The notes beneath the pieces were generated by a model that worked only from the letters and a program-made list of their open reading frames with translations, did no database searches and was not told the DNA's origin. Source: Variovorax paradoxus EPS (GTDB taxonomy: Bacteria; Pseudomonadota; Gammaproteobacteria; Burkholderiales; Burkholderiaceae_C). Taken from it: DNA of 64,000 bases. Both the position numbers and the translations under genes were made by a program. Positions 33,131-44,131 of the stretch are shown here, one piece after another; position 1 is the stretch's first letter, and every line of letters starts with the position of its first letter. The stretch is from assembly GCF_000184745.1 (NCBI RefSeq), contig NC_014931.1, forward strand, positions 4,154,001 to 4,218,000. Direction: 5' to 3'.

Positions 33131-35382
33131 TGAGTGCGGTGCCAACGCAATCGCAATCACCATCGCCCACGACGGCGCCGCACCGCTGGCAGTTCATCCG
33201 GGTCGGGGGTGCCGACCAGGTCATCTTCCGCACGGGCGAAGACATCGCCCGCCTCGGCGAGCTGGACCAGAAGCTGTGGGTCGCCCTCGCCTGCCCGACA
33301 CGCGGCATCGACTTCGATGCGCGCACGCTGGACCTCATCGATGCCGATGGCGATGGCCGCGTGCGCCCGCCCGAAGTGGTCGCGGCCTGCGAATGGGTGT
33401 GTGCGCGGCTGCGCAATCCCGACGTGTTGCTGCAAGGCAGCGACGCGCTGGCGCTGGACGACCTGGATGCCGGCAACGCCGATGGCGCGCGCCTGATCGA
33501 GGAAGCGCGCCGCCTGTTGCAGATCCAGGGCAAGCCCGATTCGGCCACGCTCACGCTGGCCGACATCGCCGACCGCGGCGAGTTGCTGGCGGCCATGCGT
33601 TTCAACGGCGACGGCGTCATCACGCCCGAGACGGCCGAAGACGACACTGTGCGCGCCACGGTTGCCGAGATCATTCGCATCCACGGCAGCGTGCCCGACC
33701 GGCACAAGGCCACGCCGGGCGTCGACCGGCCGCGCATCGAAGCCTTCTTCGCCGAGGTGCAGGCCGCGCGCGACTGGCATGCCAAGGCCGATGCGAACGA
33801 CAAGGCACTGATGCCGCTGGGCGAGCCCACGCTGGCCGCCGCCGACGCCACGCGCAAGGTGCAGGCCAAGCTGGACGATTACTTCGCGCGATGCCGCGTC
33901 GCCGCGTTCGATGCGCAGGCCGTGGCGGCGCTGAACCCTTCGCCCGAGGCCTATGACGCGTTGGGCGCAAACAGGCTCGACCTGAGCGCCGACCCGATTG
34001 CCGACCTGCCGCTCGCGCCCGTCACGCCACGCTGCGTGCTGCCGCTGCATGGCAACCGCATCAACCCCGCGTGGACCGGAGACATCGCCGCGTTCGCCGA
34101 ACGCGCCGTCACGCCGCTGCTGGGCGCGCGCGACGAACTCGCGGAAACGGAATGGCTGGCCATCAAGCAGCAGCTCGCGCCGCTGCAAGCGCTGATGGCC
34201 AAGCGGCCCGTCAACGCTGCCGCCGCGCTGTCGCTCGCGCAGCTCGACGCCTTCCTGCAGACGCGCGAGCCGCTGCTCGCGCTGCTTCACGACGACGAAG
34301 CCGCCGAGACGCACAACAACCTGCTGGTCGACCTGGAGAAGCTGATCCGGCTGCAGCGCGACCTCGTGGTGCTGCTCAACAACTTCGTGTCGTTCAAGGC
34401 CTTCTACCGGCGCGAGGGCGCGATCTTCCAGGCCGGCACGCTCTACCTGGACGGCCGCAGCTGCGAGCTCACGGTGCAGGTGCAGGACACGGCCAAGCAC
34501 GCCGTGCTGGCGGGCCTCGCGAAGACCTGCCTCGCGTACTGCGACTGCACGCGCCAAGGGCAGAAGATGAGCATCGTCGCGGCCTTCACCGCGGGCGACA
34601 TCGACTTTCTGTTCGTGGGCCGCAACGGCGTCTTCTACGACCGCCAGGGCCGCGACTGGGACGCCACCATCACCAAGCTGATCGAGAACCCGACCAGCGT
34701 GGCGCAAGCCTTCTTCGCGCCCTACAAGAAGTTCGTGCGGGTGATCGAGGAGCAAGTCGCCAAGCGCGCGGCCGCGAGCGAGGCGGCAGGCCAGGGCACG
34801 CTGACGAGCTTTGCGACCAAGCTCACGACCGCCGACCAGGCCACAGCAGCGGGCGCGGCCAAGACGCCGGCTGCACCCGCTGCTGCGCCCCGCACGGCGG
34901 GCCGCGTGGATGTCGGCACCGTGGCCGCCATCGGCGTCGCCCTCGGGAGCATCAGCGCGGTGCTGGTTGCCATCTTCGGCAAATTCGTCGATCTGGGGCA
35001 ATGGATACCGGTGGCGCTCATCGGCATCGTCGCGGCGATCTCCGGGCCGAGCATGCTGATCGCCTGGCTCAAGCTGCGGCAGCGCAGCCTGGGGCCGATC
35101 CTGGACGCGAGCGGATGGGCCATCAACGGGCGCATGAAGGTCAACGTGCGGCTGGGCGGCATGCTGTCGCAGACCGCGCATGTGCCGCCGGGCGCGCGGC
35201 GGGTGGCGCGCGATCCGTACCGCGAGCGGCACGGCGCGGCCGGTGTCGCCGCCGCGGCGGTGCTGGCGCTGGCGCTCGTGGTGCTGGCTTGGCGCATGGA
35301 CTGGCTGGACAACCGGCTGCCCACCGCGCTGCAGCACTCGCCGACCGCCGCGGCCACGGTGCCGCCCGCGCCGTCGTCGTAA
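33130..35382 (+). CDS. Large EF-hand-containing membrane protein of unknown function
   Basis: A 750-residue protein not recognised as a named family. It has a canonical EF-hand loop at residues 71-82 (DADGDGRVRPPE, all coordinating positions filled) and a degenerate second site near 157-168 (FNGDGVITPE). A long alpha-helical middle follows. The C-terminal quarter has an Ala/Pro linker, two adjacent transmembrane helices (about 595-650) and a third near 700-718. A calcium-sensing membrane protein is a reasonable guess, no more. Translation is coupled to the preceding PNPOx-fold gene. Confidence 0.85.
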   Translation: MSAVPTQSQSPSPTTAPHRWQFIRVGGADQVIFRTGEDIARLGELDQKLWVALACPTRGIDFDARTLDLIDADGDGRVRPPEVVAACEWVCARLRNPDVLLQGSDALALDDLDAGNADGARLIEEARRLLQIQGKPDSATLTLADIADRGELLAAMRFNGDGVITPETAEDDTVRATVAEIIRIHGSVPDRHKATPGVDRPRIEAFFAEVQAARDWHAKADANDKALMPLGEPTLAAADATRKVQAKLDDYFARCRVAAFDAQAVAALNPSPEAYDALGANRLDLSADPIADLPLAPVTPRCVLPLHGNRINPAWTGDIAAFAERAVTPLLGARDELAETEWLAIKQQLAPLQALMAKRPVNAAAALSLAQLDAFLQTREPLLALLHDDEAAETHNNLLVDLEKLIRLQRDLVVLLNNFVSFKAFYRREGAIFQAGTLYLDGRSCELTVQVQDTAKHAVLAGLAKTCLAYCDCTRQGQKMSIVAAFTAGDIDFLFVGRNGVFYDRQGRDWDATITKLIENPTSVAQAFFAPYKKFVRVIEEQVAKRAAASEAAGQGTLTSFATKLTTADQATAAGAAKTPAAPAAAPRTAGRVDVGTVAAIGVALGSISAVLVAIFGKFVDLGQWIPVALIGIVAAISGPSMLIAWLKLRQRSLGPILDASGWAINGRMKVNVRLGGMLSQTAHVPPGARRVARDPYRERHGAAGVAAAAVLALALVVLAWRMDWLDNRLPTALQHSPTAAATVPPAPSS

Positions 35383-35462
35383 CGGCGGAGATCAGCCCAG
35401 ACGGATAGATACAGGGGCTATGAAACTTCCGGGCCGCATTGCACAGGCTCGGGGATTGAACG

Positions 35463-35693
35463 TCAGGCGCCGGGCCTCGCGTTCCGCTCGCGGACGAAAT
35501 GACCGACCCGGAGCCTGACGCGCTCCATGGCGGCGTCCAGGCTGAGTTGCGGGGTGATCACGAGCACCCATCGGGGATCGCCGCCGAAGCTCAGGCTGGC
35601 CATGCCGACATAGCTGCCGGCGGGTGTCTGCGTGAGCTTGAAGGAGCCGGTCCAGTGCTCCGGCAGGTCGATGGCAAAGGGGGTTGCTTCCAT
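35463..35693 (-). CDS. Small conserved protein, paralogue of the gene at 20399
   Basis: A 76-residue protein whose body LPEHW..SFKLTQTPAGSYVGMASLS..G.PRWVLVITPQLSLDAA......R..HFVRER matches the 94-residue product at 20399-20683. The ATG at 35693 is chosen because the shared region begins just after it. No function is known. About 230 bases upstream, to the next gene, are non-coding and AT-richer. Confidence 0.72.
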   Translation of the reverse strand: MEATPFAIDLPEHWTGSFKLTQTPAGSYVGMASLSFGGDPRWVLVITPQLSLDAAMERVRLRVGHFVRERNARPGA

Positions 35694-35926
35694 ATGAGGG
35701 GGTCGAGGGTAGTGGCTCGTGCTCGCCCGGCCCAAGGAACTATTACCAGAGCGGCAATAAATTCCGCAGACCTGCTTTATTGCCGGTCCGACTGAAATCG
35801 CGTTCCACTGAATAGCCCGGCTCCCACGGTAGGAAGCCTCCCGCATCACAAAGCGCCATTGGCCCCCGCCTTCCGTCACGGACGGCGCACACAATTACCT
35901 GCCTCCCTGCACGAGCCCTCGCCCGC

Positions 35927-37615
35927 ATGATCCTCAACGACCTGTCGCCCCGTCTCGAACGAAGTCTCTGCGCACTGGGCCTCGGTGCCCTGCTCGCGCT
36001 GTCGGCCTGCACGGGCAGCACCGAAGCCAAGCGACAGGCTGACAACAGCACGCCGCCGCCCACCGACTGCACCGCCTGGGTCGGCACCGACCGCAACGCG
36101 ATGCTGCCCGGCTACCTGCTGCACCAAGGGCCCAAGGGCACGGGCAACACGGTGTGCGTGCCGCTGCTGCTCACGGCCAACCCCACACCGGCGAGCTACG
36201 CAGGCGGCGACTATCACATCAGCGAATTCACCGACGACAAGCTCAAGGCCCGCTGGCGCGCCTGCAAGGAAGATGCGGCCTGCTTCAAGCGCATCAACGC
36301 GCAGATGCAGCGCTGGCTGCCGCCGAACAAGGAGCGCGCCACGCGCTCCACCGGTGTGGTCGATCCGTCCGGAAAGATCGATCCCGACGGGCAGGTCGAC
36401 CTGAAGCAGATCCGCCGGCCCGCCTTCTTCGCGAAGGCGCCCTACCGCGAAGGCATCGCCGAGGCCGAGGGCCGCACGTACACAGTCGAGTTCACCGTGC
36501 CGCCCGATGCCTTCGAGCGCATCGACCTGAAGAAGACCGCCGACATCAAACTGCGCGGCTGGTACATCGAAGGCGCCGGCGTGGACGACGGCAAGGGCCG
36601 CAAGGTGCGCGCGCTCGCGATCATGGCGCCGGGCGGCGGCGGGCAGCTCACGGCGATCCAGCATCCGGATGAAGTGTCTTACCGCACCGACGAGAAGACG
36701 GGAAAGACCACGCCCGTGCAGTTCCCCAACGCCACCACCGAGACCATGGGCCAGCGCTGGTGGCGCGAGAACCTGCATGCGCTGAACCAGGCGGGCTTCG
36801 ACGTGCTGGCCTACGACCGGCGCGGCGAAGGCATCTCGGGCGGCTTCAGCGACACCAACACGCTGGAGCAAGGCGAGGACGTGTTCCGCACGCTCGGGCA
36901 GCTCGAAGACGGCCGGGGCCTGCGCATGCTCACGCCCTCGGGCGAGGTGCTCGAGGGCACCGCCGCGCGCGGCCGGCTGCTGGCGGGCATGAAGGCCAAC
37001 GAGATACCGCTGGTGCTGGGCGGCTACTCGCGCGGCTCGATGTCGACCGCCTGGGCGATGACCACCAACTACGTCGCCTCCTGCAGCTTCGATCTGCCGG
37101 AAGTGAACTGCGCCAAGCCCCGGGGCCTGCGAAACATCCGCGGTGCGATCTTGCTGTCGTCGTTCGCGAGCGGCGCGGGCTATGTGGGCGACGCGCCCGA
37201 TCTCGCGGACCGCAACCTGTTCCTGGGCGGCATGGCGGCGGACCACCACATCCTTTTCTATCCGAACTCCGCTCCGCTCGCGGGCATGGACCGCTGGCCC
37301 GCGGCCTTCTTCGGCAAGGGCCTGTGGGACCGCGCTGAAACGCTGGAGGGCACCGTCGCGGCCTACAACCGCATCCGCGGCGTGAAGGAGATCGTGCTCG
37401 CGCGCGGGCCCCATTCGATCGAGACTTGGCCCGAGTCCGATCGGCGCTACTTGCGCGAGCGCATGGTGGCGTATGCGAAGGTGGTGGTGATCGGCGGGCG
37501 CACCGTGCCGGGCGCGCGGCCGTGGAAGGACTTCAAGGGACTGGTCGCGACCACGCCCGATTCGTGGGAGCCGTCGTCGAAGCCGAAGACCACGACGCCT
37601 GCACTGGCCCGATGA
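35927..37615 (+). CDS. Alpha/beta-hydrolase-fold lipoprotein of unknown function
   Basis: A 562-residue lipoprotein with lipobox LSAC (near residues 25-28). The fold is suggested by the nucleophile elbow GYSRGS, an upstream AYDRRGEGISGGFSD strand-turn typical of serine hydrolases, and a late ARGPHSIETW segment with a possible catalytic His. Two further cysteine pairs are in the mature part. No substrate is apparent. Its stop overlaps the start of a small lipoprotein gene. Confidence 0.8.
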   Translation: MILNDLSPRLERSLCALGLGALLALSACTGSTEAKRQADNSTPPPTDCTAWVGTDRNAMLPGYLLHQGPKGTGNTVCVPLLLTANPTPASYAGGDYHISEFTDDKLKARWRACKEDAACFKRINAQMQRWLPPNKERATRSTGVVDPSGKIDPDGQVDLKQIRRPAFFAKAPYREGIAEAEGRTYTVEFTVPPDAFERIDLKKTADIKLRGWYIEGAGVDDGKGRKVRALAIMAPGGGGQLTAIQHPDEVSYRTDEKTGKTTPVQFPNATTETMGQRWWRENLHALNQAGFDVLAYDRRGEGISGGFSDTNTLEQGEDVFRTLGQLEDGRGLRMLTPSGEVLEGTAARGRLLAGMKANEIPLVLGGYSRGSMSTAWAMTTNYVASCSFDLPEVNCAKPRGLRNIRGAILLSSFASGAGYVGDAPDLADRNLFLGGMAADHHILFYPNSAPLAGMDRWPAAFFGKGLWDRAETLEGTVAAYNRIRGVKEIVLARGPHSIETWPESDRRYLRERMVAYAKVVVIGGRTVPGARPWKDFKGLVATTPDSWEPSSKPKTTTPALAR

Positions 37616-37857
37616 CCCACAAGTACCTGCTGCTGGCCTTCTGCGCACTCGTTCTCACGGCCTGCGCGCAACCCCAACCTCAGTCCGAACCGCCTCGGGT
37701 CGGCATGGCGAACCCGGCATCGGTCTATTGCCAGAAGCTCGGCGGCAAGACGCTCATGAAGTCGAACGACAAGGGGCAGTACGGCATCTGCCAGTTGCCC
37801 GATGGCAAAGAGATCGAGGAGTGGGCGCTCTATCGGCGGGATCACCCCGCGAAGTAG
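37612..37857 (+). CDS. DUF333-domain small lipoprotein
   Basis: An 81-residue lipoprotein with lipobox LTAC (near residues 17-20) and a DUF333 domain: ANPASVYCQKLGGK, then GQYGICQLPDGKEIEEWALY. Proteins with this domain are small secreted or outer-membrane factors, some called hemolysin-like. The ATGA overlap with the upstream hydrolase gene implies they are made together. Confidence 0.88.
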   Translation: MTHKYLLLAFCALVLTACAQPQPQSEPPRVGMANPASVYCQKLGGKTLMKSNDKGQYGICQLPDGKEIEEWALYRRDHPAK

Positions 37858-37869
37858 AACGGTGCTTCG

Positions 37870-39573
37870 TCAGCTCAATCCCACCACCGGGTAGCGCCGC
37901 CACCCGGCCTCCGCATGGCGCTGGCCGTGCGCAAAGATAAAGCCCAGTACCGCCTGCGGGTCGCCGAGCTTGTCGGGATTGTTTTTCTTCCATGCCTCGA
38001 AGCCGGCCTTCAGCGCCGGCTCTTCTTCCAGCATCCGGTGCGCCGTTTCTTCGAACACGTAGGCCGAGAAGCTCTCCTTCTTTTCGAGCACGCCGTTGAA
38101 GAAGCCCCAGCGGAAGAAGCTGTCGTGGGCTTCGGGCTCCAGCGTTTCGACGATGTAGCGGGCCTTGGGCTGGTCGAGCGAAATCCACACGTCGCTGGCG
38201 CGCGCCTGAACGGTCTCGGTGCGCGGAACGAGCGTCACCTCGTCATGGAACATGTGCCCTTCGTACGGCCCGGGGCGCGGGGCCACGTGCTCGATGCGGT
38301 ACACGCGGGCGTTCCCGAAGACCTCGTCTTCTTCCAGCCTGCGCAGCGCCACGCCATTCCACTCCAGCCGCTCGATCACTTCGCGCCAGGCCTGCGGAAC
38401 GAGATAGGCCTTGGGCGCGGCAAGGGCCACCTCTTCCACGAAGCGGTCGAAGTACGGGATGTCTTTTTCCCAAGGCTGGTTGCGGTCGTAAGACAGGCGC
38501 TGGTAGTTGCCCAGGCTGCTCGGCGCGTAGACCGCCTCGTACCCCTTGAAGCGAAAGCTGTTCGGCCGGCTCTGGTCCGAACGCCACAACAGCGGCCATT
38601 GCGCCTGCTGCGCGGCACCGACCTTGGCCTCGCGGCGCAGCGCTTGAATTTCCGCCGCATGCGCGACAGTGAAATCCAGCACCACCTCGACCAGCGTCCG
38701 CATCGCCGCGACACGGTCGGCGTACGGCTTGAGCATGTGCGTCTCGGGCATGAAGCCGATGGTGTGGTGCAGCGCCGCGTAGCCGGTCGAGAAGCGCGGC
38801 GAATCGAGGAAGTCCGCGATGCCGTCGTCGGGCGTCTCGGCCACGCAGTTCACGTAGGGGCAAGTGGGCCATCCGCGCTCGCCCATGTCGCCGTAGATCG
38901 CCGGCAGCATGCGGCTGCGCAGGAACTGGCCGAGGCCGCCGCCGAGCTTGTCGGGCTGGGTCGGGATCAGCGTCATCGTGTAGGCGTAGTCGGCACCGTT
39001 CGAGGTGTGGGTGTCGACCATCACGTCCGGGTCCCACGCGGTGAAGAAGCGGTTGAACACCTGCGCGGCGAGGCTGTCGCACTTGATGAAGTCGCGGTTC
39101 AGGTCCAGGTGCCGCGCGTTGCCGCGAAAGCCGAACGATTCCGGGCCCAGTTGGTTCACGCGGGAGGTGCTCTGCCTGTTGAGGCAGCCGTCCACGTTGT
39201 AGACCGGAATGAAGAGGAAGACCGTGTCGCCCAGTGCAGCGAGCCGCGCGGGCTCGGTGCAGAAATCGCGCACCAGCGCCATGCAGGTGTCGATGCCCTC
39301 GGGCTCGCCGGGGTGGATGCCGTTGTTGTTGAAGAACACCGGACGCCCATCGCGCTTGAGCGTCTCGCGGTCGAACTTCGCATCGGCGGTGACGATGCCC
39401 GCGTGCATCGGAATGCCGTTGTCCGAAGTGCCGATCCGATGCCATCGCAGCACCGAGGGGAAGTCCTTCGCGAGCCGTTCGTAGAAGGCGACGCATTCGG
39501 CCCAGGTGGTGGTCTGGTTGCGGTTGCCGTTTTCGTACGGCGTGAGGTACTGGCGGTCTTGTTCGGCAGGCAT
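37870..39573 (-). CDS. M14 family zinc carboxypeptidase-like protein
   Basis: A 567-residue metallopeptidase of the M14 family. Zinc ligands are His87 and Glu90 ([10 protein letters not shown]) and His189 ([11 protein letters not shown]); Asn159-Arg160 (DLNRDF) fit the substrate carboxylate site, and the glutamate in GFMPETHML is the probable general base. No signal peptide is seen, so it seems cytoplasmic. The start at 39573 has a GGAG upstream; a longer form from 39609 is possible. It diverges from an amidohydrolase gene 79 bases away. Confidence 0.9.
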   Translation of the reverse strand: MPAEQDRQYLTPYENGNRNQTTTWAECVAFYERLAKDFPSVLRWHRIGTSDNGIPMHAGIVTADAKFDRETLKRDGRPVFFNNNGIHPGEPEGIDTCMALVRDFCTEPARLAALGDTVFLFIPVYNVDGCLNRQSTSRVNQLGPESFGFRGNARHLDLNRDFIKCDSLAAQVFNRFFTAWDPDVMVDTHTSNGADYAYTMTLIPTQPDKLGGGLGQFLRSRMLPAIYGDMGERGWPTCPYVNCVAETPDDGIADFLDSPRFSTGYAALHHTIGFMPETHMLKPYADRVAAMRTLVEVVLDFTVAHAAEIQALRREAKVGAAQQAQWPLLWRSDQSRPNSFRFKGYEAVYAPSSLGNYQRLSYDRNQPWEKDIPYFDRFVEEVALAAPKAYLVPQAWREVIERLEWNGVALRRLEEDEVFGNARVYRIEHVAPRPGPYEGHMFHDEVTLVPRTETVQARASDVWISLDQPKARYIVETLEPEAHDSFFRWGFFNGVLEKKESFSAYVFEETAHRMLEEEPALKAGFEAWKKNNPDKLGDPQAVLGFIFAHGQRHAEAGWRRYPVVGLS

Positions 39574-39652
39574 CGGGAAAGGCTCCGTTGATCGAAACCG
39601 ATTCTGCATCGACGATCGCGTGTCTTTCACGGGCATCTCGCAAGGAACATCC

Positions 39653-40549
39653 ATGGCTCCCTTCTCTTCCTCCCTCTTTCATGCGGCGCTGCTGGCCTGT
39701 AGCGCAGCCTTCGCCCTCTCGGCCCAGGCAGCCGACTACACCGGCCCGATCTTCGACGCCCACCTCCACTACAACGAGGAAGCCTGGAACGGCAGCAGCG
39801 GCCCGTTTCCGCCGGCCGAGGCGCTCGCGCGCATGCAGCGCAACGGCGTGCGCGCCATCGTCGGCAACTCGCGGCCCAACGAAGGCACGCGCACGCTCGC
39901 GGCTCTGCGCGAGACGCGCGAAGCCGGCGTCACGGTCGTGCCCTTCGTGCGCCTCTACCGCAACCGCGCCGACTACACCAACTGGTTCCGCGACGAGACC
40001 ATCCACGAGATGGTGCAGACCGAACTCGCACGCGGCACCGCGAGCGGCCCCTACCGAGGCATCGGCGAATTCCACCTGTACGAGAGCGCCAACGCCAACG
40101 GCCCGGTCGCAAAGAAGCTGATGCTGCTGGCCGAGCAACGCCAACTCGCCGTGCTCGCGCACGTGGACGATGAGGCGGTCGACCTGCTGATGGCGCACTC
40201 GCCCACGCAAGGCCGCGAGCTGCGGCTGATCTGGGCGCACACCGGCATCGGCGGCGCGCCGGTCGCGCGAGTGCGGCAGATGCTGGAGCGCTATCCGAAA
40301 CTGATGGGCGAGCTCTCGTACCGCCCAGGCCTTACCTGCGAAGGCGGCAAGCTGTGCGCGCCGTGGCGCGAGCTGATCCTGGCGTTTCCCGACCGCTTCC
40401 TCGTCGGCTCCGACACCTGGGTCAACCAGCGCTGGAGTTCCTACGACGAGACCATGCAGGGCTACCGCAACTGGCTCGGCGACCTGCCGCCGGCCGTCGC
40501 GCAGCGCGTGGCGTGGGGGAATGCAGCGGGGCTGTTCGGGGTGCGATAG
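39653..40549 (+). CDS. Exported amidohydrolase family protein
   Basis: A 298-residue TIM-barrel amidohydrolase with a signal peptide (cleaved after AQAAD). Metal-site residues are His37 and His39 (FDAHLHYN), a His in VLAHVDDEA, another in WAHTGIGG, and the Asp of LVGSDTW. A periplasmic hydrolase or decarboxylase is expected; the substrate is not evident. AAGGAA precedes the ATG. It is divergent from the M14 peptidase. Confidence 0.87.
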   Translation: MAPFSSSLFHAALLACSAAFALSAQAADYTGPIFDAHLHYNEEAWNGSSGPFPPAEALARMQRNGVRAIVGNSRPNEGTRTLAALRETREAGVTVVPFVRLYRNRADYTNWFRDETIHEMVQTELARGTASGPYRGIGEFHLYESANANGPVAKKLMLLAEQRQLAVLAHVDDEAVDLLMAHSPTQGRELRLIWAHTGIGGAPVARVRQMLERYPKLMGELSYRPGLTCEGGKLCAPWRELILAFPDRFLVGSDTWVNQRWSSYDETMQGYRNWLGDLPPAVAQRVAWGNAAGLFGVR

Positions 40550-40679
40550 CCCGTAGGGCGAATAGGCCCTCGCCAAGGGTTTACCCGAACCCACGGTTAC
40601 ACTGCGCATCACCTTATTACATGAGCAGCGAGGGTCCTGTCAGGTTCTGCAGAGGCTTCGACTGCTCTATACCTGTCCA

Positions 40680-41825
40680 ATGTCCTCCCTCAAAACCTCC
40701 CTTCACCGCAGAGACGCGATCAAGTACGTTGCCGCTGCCGGCGCCGCGCTCGCACTCCCCGCCCTCGCCCAACCCGCACGCATCGTGCTCGGCCAATCCG
40801 CCGCATTCAGCGGCCCCGCGGAACAACTGGGCCTGCAGATGAACCAGGGCGCGCGCATCTACTTCGACGCGCTCAACGCCACCGGCGGCGTCAACGGCCG
40901 CACCATCGAACTGCGCACGCTCGACGACGGCTACGAGCCCGAGCGCTGCAAGGCCAACACCGACAAGCTCATCAAGGACGACGTCTTCGCCCTCTTCGGC
41001 TACGTCGGCACGCCCACCTGCATGGCCGCCATGCCGCTGGTCGATGCCGCGAAGATCCCGTTCTTCGGCCCCTTCACCGGCGCCGAGGCATTGCGCGATC
41101 CGTTCCGCAAGTCCGTGTTCCACGTACGCGCCTCGTACGACGACGAGACCGCGCTCATCGTCAAGCAGCTCACCTCGCTCGGCATCCAGAAGATCGCGGT
41201 GTTCCACCAGAACGACGCCTACGGACAGGCCGGACTCTCGGGCGTCCTCAGCGCGCTCAAGCCCATCGGCCTGGCGCCGGTTGCCATCGGCACCGTCGAG
41301 CGCAACTCGGTCAACGTGAGCAAGGCGGTGAAGGACATCATGGCCGCCCAGCCCGCCGCCGTGATCCAGGTGGGTGCCTACAAGGCGTGCGCCGCGTTCA
41401 TCCGCGAAGCGCGCAAGGCCGGCTACGGCGGCACCTTCTTCAACGTGTCGTTCGTCGGCACGCAGGCCCTGGCCGACGAGCTCGGCAAGGAAGCCCGCGG
41501 CGTGGTGATCAGCCAAGTGATGCCCTCCCCGTTCTCCACGAGCACCGCGATCTCGCGCGAGTACGTGGAGGCCGTGCGCAAGGCCGGCGGCGACGCCAAG
41601 CCGAACTACTCGAGCATGGAAGGCTACGTGGCGGCCAAGGTGTTCACCGAAGGCCTGAAGCGCGCCGGCAAGCCGGCCACGCGTGACTCGCTCGTCGCCG
41701 GGCTCGAATCGATGCAGAACACCGACTTCGGCGGCTTCCACGTCGACTTCAGCGCGCGCGACCACAAGGCGTCGAACTACGTCGAGCTGTCGATGCTCAC
41801 GGAAGACGGCAAGGTCCGCCGCTGA
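40680..41825 (+). CDS. ABC-type branched-chain amino-acid-like substrate-binding protein
   Basis: A 381-residue LivJ-type periplasmic receptor. It has a twin-arginine-like leader (HRRDAIKYVAAAGAA, cleaved after LAQ) and the family core IVLGQSAAFSGPAEQLGLQM, VNGRTIELRTLDDGYEPERC, FGYVGTPTCMAAMPL. No permease or ATPase genes are nearby, so it is an orphan receptor or shares a transporter encoded elsewhere. It is the only gene of its transcription unit. Confidence 0.93.
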   Translation: MSSLKTSLHRRDAIKYVAAAGAALALPALAQPARIVLGQSAAFSGPAEQLGLQMNQGARIYFDALNATGGVNGRTIELRTLDDGYEPERCKANTDKLIKDDVFALFGYVGTPTCMAAMPLVDAAKIPFFGPFTGAEALRDPFRKSVFHVRASYDDETALIVKQLTSLGIQKIAVFHQNDAYGQAGLSGVLSALKPIGLAPVAIGTVERNSVNVSKAVKDIMAAQPAAVIQVGAYKACAAFIREARKAGYGGTFFNVSFVGTQALADELGKEARGVVISQVMPSPFSTSTAISREYVEAVRKAGGDAKPNYSSMEGYVAAKVFTEGLKRAGKPATRDSLVAGLESMQNTDFGGFHVDFSARDHKASNYVELSMLTEDGKVRR

Positions 41826-41906
41826 ACCCGGGGGCGGGGGGCCGCCCGTCACAGCCTTGTCACGCGCGCGGAGAAAGATTCGCCCCTTTTGCGCTTCGCT
41901 CCCTCC

Positions 41907-44103
41907 ATGCTGCCGACCTTTCCGCTTCGCCGTGTCCTGACCCGTGCACCCCTCTCCTGTTGCCTGCTCGGCCTCTCGGCACTCCTGCTGACCGCTTGTG
42001 GCGGTGACAGCGGCGGCAACGGCGCCTTCTTCATCCCGCCTGCAGCCACGGGAACCGCGCCCGCCACGGGCAGCCCGGCGGGTGCCACCACCAGCGGGGT
42101 GGTGGTCGGCAGTTACTTCGTCAACGCCAAGGTCTGCCTGGACATCAACGCCAACGGGCGCTGCGACGCCAGCGAGCCCACCACGCGATCGGACAGGCAA
42201 GGCGGCTTCACGCTCGCCGGTACCGGCGCAGGCATCGTGGCCGAGATCGGCACCGATGCCACCGAGCTCGATCCCTCCATTCCCTCTTCGAAACCGGTGG
42301 CTTCGCCGCTCGTGCTGCGTGCGCCGAAAGAGGCGCCCGGTGTGGTCGACTTCCAGTCGACGGCAGTGGTCGCCGAAATGGAAGCCAACGGGCTCGACTT
42401 CAAGACCGCCGCGGGCAAGGTGGCGATCTCGGTGGGCGTGGTCGCCTCGAAGCTGCTCGGCGACATCAACACCGAGAGCGATCCGGTCGCCAGGGCCGCG
42501 CTCAAGGCCGCCTCCGACGAGGGCCTGCAGCGCATCCGCGATGCGCTGGCATCGGCGGCGAGCGGCGATGACGTCAAGGCGGTGGTCACGGCCGCGGCGC
42601 TTACGGACCGCTACTACCAGACCAAGGCGCCCCTACCGGCCGCAGCAGGACGTCAGCACCTACGAGGCGGCGCCCGCGGGCTTCTCGCCGGTCTACACCG
42701 AGGTGGTTGCGCGCCACGGCTCGCGCGGACTCTCCGGCCTCAAGTACGACCTGGCGGTCTACAACATGTGGAAGAAGGCACAGGACGACGGCGCGCTCAC
42801 GCCGCTGGGCGAAAAGCTCGGACCCGACGTGCTGAAGATCATGAAGGCCAACTTCCTGCTGGGCTATGGCGTGTCGGGCATCAGCACGCCCGGCTACGGC
42901 AACGAGACGCAGGTCGGCATCAACGAGCACACGCAGCTGGCGGCGCGGCTGGTGCAGCGCCTGCCGGCCTACTGGAAGCAGATCGGCGACAGCGCCGGCA
43001 GCGCCCCGCGCCAGATCGTGACGGTGACTTCGGGCGTGGACCGCGCGGTCGACAGCGGCAACTTCTTCGTGCAGTCGCTCAAGACGGCACAGCCCGCGCT
43101 GGCACCGCTCCTGACCTATCCGCCGGCACCGGCGCCCTACCCCGACAACGGCTCGCCGACCGCCAAGCCCGACGGCACCAACCGCTTTCTGCTGTACTTC
43201 CACAAGCTGGTGAAGGCGCTTGACCTGGTGACGAACACGGCCGATCCGATGTACGCGACCTACCAGGTCAGCCAGGCGTACCAGGACTACAAGGCCAACG
43301 ATGCGGACCTGCTCGCCAAGCAGAGCGGCCTCACCGTCACCCCCGAGGCCACGGCCGCCGGGCGCTTGCTGCTGGAGCGCCTGTTTGCCAAGAGCTTCGT
43401 CGACAAGATCGCCAACGGCACGTACAGCTTTGCCAATGCCGGCACCTTCAGCTACACCAGCGAAGACGGCAAGTTCGCGCCCAGCCTGAGCGGCGACGGC
43501 AAGACATCGATCAAGTCCCCCGGCGACGCCGGTGCGCTGCTGTACGAGCTGTACGTGATCGCACCCGCGATGCGCAGCGAAGCCGGTGTCGATTTCACGG
43601 CCTACATGCCCGCGGCGCAGGCGAAGTTCTTCGCCGCGCTCAACGACGGCTCCGACTTCTACGACAAGGGCCCGGGCATGACCGAGAAGGGCGACATCAC
43701 CTCGCGCATGGCCCAGATCCTGGTGGACGACATGTTCAACGAGGTCGACGCGATTGCCCGGGGCGACCGCTCGCATGCGGCCAAGCTGCGCTTCACGCAC
43801 GCCGAAATCATGATGCCCTTCGCGGTGCGCATGGGCCTGAAGGGCGTGGACCAGAGCGTGCCCAAGGCCTCCGGCTTCAGCTACGACAGCAACGCGTGGC
43901 GCGGCGAATACGTCTCGCCGATGGCGGCCAACATGCAGTGGGACGTGTTTGCCGACGGCGGCGGCAAGCTCGTCGTGCGCATGCTCTACAACGAGAAGGA
44001 AACCGACTTCAAGGCGGCCTGCGACAGCGCCAAGGCACTCGGCACGGCTCACTTCTACGACTACACGGCCCTGAAGAGCTGCTACGGGCACGTGGCGAAG
44101 TAG
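41907..44103 (+). pseudogene. Histidine-acid-phosphatase-like lipoprotein, single-base frameshift
   Basis: Two open frames together encode one protein of about 730 residues. The first part has lipobox LTAC and a repeat-like VNAKVCLDINANGRCD...GGFTLAG segment. The second part carries the phosphatase motif RHGSRG. Removing one C from the CCCC run at 42630-42633 joins the frames as TKAPYRPQQDVSTYE. The second frame stays open to 44103 and looks well preserved, so the lesion is very recent or a sequencing error. As written, the gene would yield only a truncated, phosphatase-less lipoprotein. Confidence 0.85.
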
Positions 44104-44131
44104 CAAGTGCCGAAATTCAACAGCGCACCAG

